This document shows positions 63,482 through 64,000 of a DNA stretch of 64,000 bases, piece by piece (the stretch's first letter is position 1; the number at the start of each line of letters is the position of its first letter). Origin of the DNA: Paenibacillus hemerocallicola (GTDB lineage Bacteria; Bacillota; Bacilli; Paenibacillales; NBRC-103111); contig NZ_VDCQ01000009.1 of assembly GCF_006265175.1 (NCBI RefSeq), positions 1 to 64,000 on the forward strand, given 5' to 3'. The notes under the pieces were generated by a model that saw only the letters and a list, made by a program, of their open reading frames with translations, was not told where the DNA came from and ran no database searches. The position numbers and the translations under genes are program-made.

Positions 63482-64000
63482 CTAGACCTCTCCCGAGCTT
63501 TGACGTATGACCAGCTCGGGCTGCAGCACGATAATTTTATCCTTGCGAATCGGTTCCCCGTTCATCATCCCGATCAACAAACGGGCCGCGTTCGCGCCGA
63601 TATCGTATGTCTGGAATTTCACCGACGTCAGCTTGACCGGCAAGCTTTCGCAAATACTCGTGTTGTCGTAGCCGATCAGCAGCACGTCCTCCCCGACGAC
63701 GAGCCCCCGCTCGCTCAATGCCCGATAGGCCCCGCTTGCGATGCCGTCGTTGAAGCAAAAAATGGCGTCCGGCCGCGGCTCGCTTTGCATCAGCTCCATG
63801 ACGCTGTCGTAGCCTTGGCGCTCGGTCCCGAATGTCGGCTCGAAGACGACCAAATCGTCGTCGAGCGCCATCCCCGCCTCCGCCAAAGCGCTCGCATAGC
63901 CTTGATAGCGCTCATAGGAGGTGGAATACATCGGCCGCGATATGTAGGCGATGCGGCGGCGTCCTCTCCCGATCAGATGCTTCACCGCGGTATAAGCGCC
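63482..64000 (-). CDS. LacI family transcriptional regulator, C-terminal part
   Basis: The frame is open to the right edge, so the DNA-binding N-terminus lies outside. Visible: R-R-I-A-Y-I-S-R-P, Y-E-R-Y-Q-G-Y-A-S-A-L, A-I-F-C-F-N-D-G-I-A-S-G, V-L-L-I-G-Y-D-N-T-S and Q-P-E-L-V-I-R-Q-S-S at the end, all standard for the LacI effector-binding domain. Likely controls the SBP and beta-helix genes downstream. Confidence 0.88.
   Translation of the reverse strand, partial: GAYTAVKHLIGRGRRRIAYISRPMYSTSYERYQGYASALAEAGMALDDDLVVFEPTFGTERQGYDSVMELMQSEPRPDAIFCFNDGIASGAYRALSERGLVVGEDVLLIGYDNTSICESLPVKLTSVKFQTYDIGANAARLLIGMMNGEPIRKDKIIVLQPELVIRQSSGEV

Overview
The window looks like a chromosomal segment of an endospore-forming member of the Paenibacillaceae (Paenibacillus/Cohnella-like). 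The grounds are: strong AGGAGG ribosome binding sites, many GTG/TTG starts, a T-box leader, Gram-positive lipoprotein signals, a Tgl-type spore transglutaminase, GC-rich coding DNA with AT-rich promoters, and a very high density of carbohydrate-uptake genes and AraC/LacI/GntR regulators. No rRNA, tRNA, CRISPR array, complete transposon or prophage was seen.

Layout. 1-5.2 kb: end of an RCC1-repeat gene, a GNAT acetyltransferase, a DeoR regulator with a DUF218 protein, and a T-box-controlled methionyl-tRNA synthetase with unusual signature motifs. 5.2-15.9 kb: AraC regulator, Rieske/amidohydrolase pair, an orphan solute-binding protein (SBP) with a GH39-like enzyme, tgl, a DUF6886 protein, a TIM-barrel protein, a TetR regulator with a Gdx/SugE exporter, and an orphan protein. 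16-25.2 kb (minus strand): LacI regulator, SBP, a 1,099-residue secreted hydrolase-like protein and two tandem SGNH hydrolases. 25.4-33.3 kb: two divergent genes that both lost their 5' ends, then an operon (FAD oxidoreductase, Gfo/Idh, epimerase, SBP pseudogene, DUF4127) with a divergent AraC gene. 34.2-48.3 kb: a cell-wall sugar recovery locus. On the minus strand it has an ABC importer (SBP, two permeases, ATPase, membrane protein) followed by namZ, nagZ, anmK and an amiE-like hydrolase; on the plus strand, divergent murK-like and murQ. 48.4-59.6 kb: TauE-type transporter, AraC, then a mannan locus (GH26, Gfo/Idh, SBP, and a regulator made of a GntR DNA-binding domain fused to an SBP domain), divergent AraC and mannose-6-phosphate isomerase. 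59.7-64 kb: Tat-exported beta-helix protein, SBP and a LacI regulator cut by the window edge.

How it fits together. The window is a series of small regulator + SBP + polysaccharide-enzyme modules. Five SBPs belong to one sequence family and have no permease or ATPase beside them; only the muropeptide locus has a full importer. In that locus none of the three glycan/peptide-cleaving enzymes has a recognisable signal peptide. This suggests import of intact disaccharide or muropeptide and dismantling inside the cell, unlike the secreted NamZ/NagZ/AmiE arrangement of Bacillus subtilis.

Outside genes, the most striking structure is a composite intergenic repeat. It has four 23-bp palindromes (ATAACGGAA-N5-TTCCGTTAT type) at almost fixed spacing of 51, 61-62 and 51-52 bp, and occurs three times (4.9, 40.0 and 57.4 kb). 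All functional statements are from reading the sequence and general family knowledge; no database search or folding program was run.
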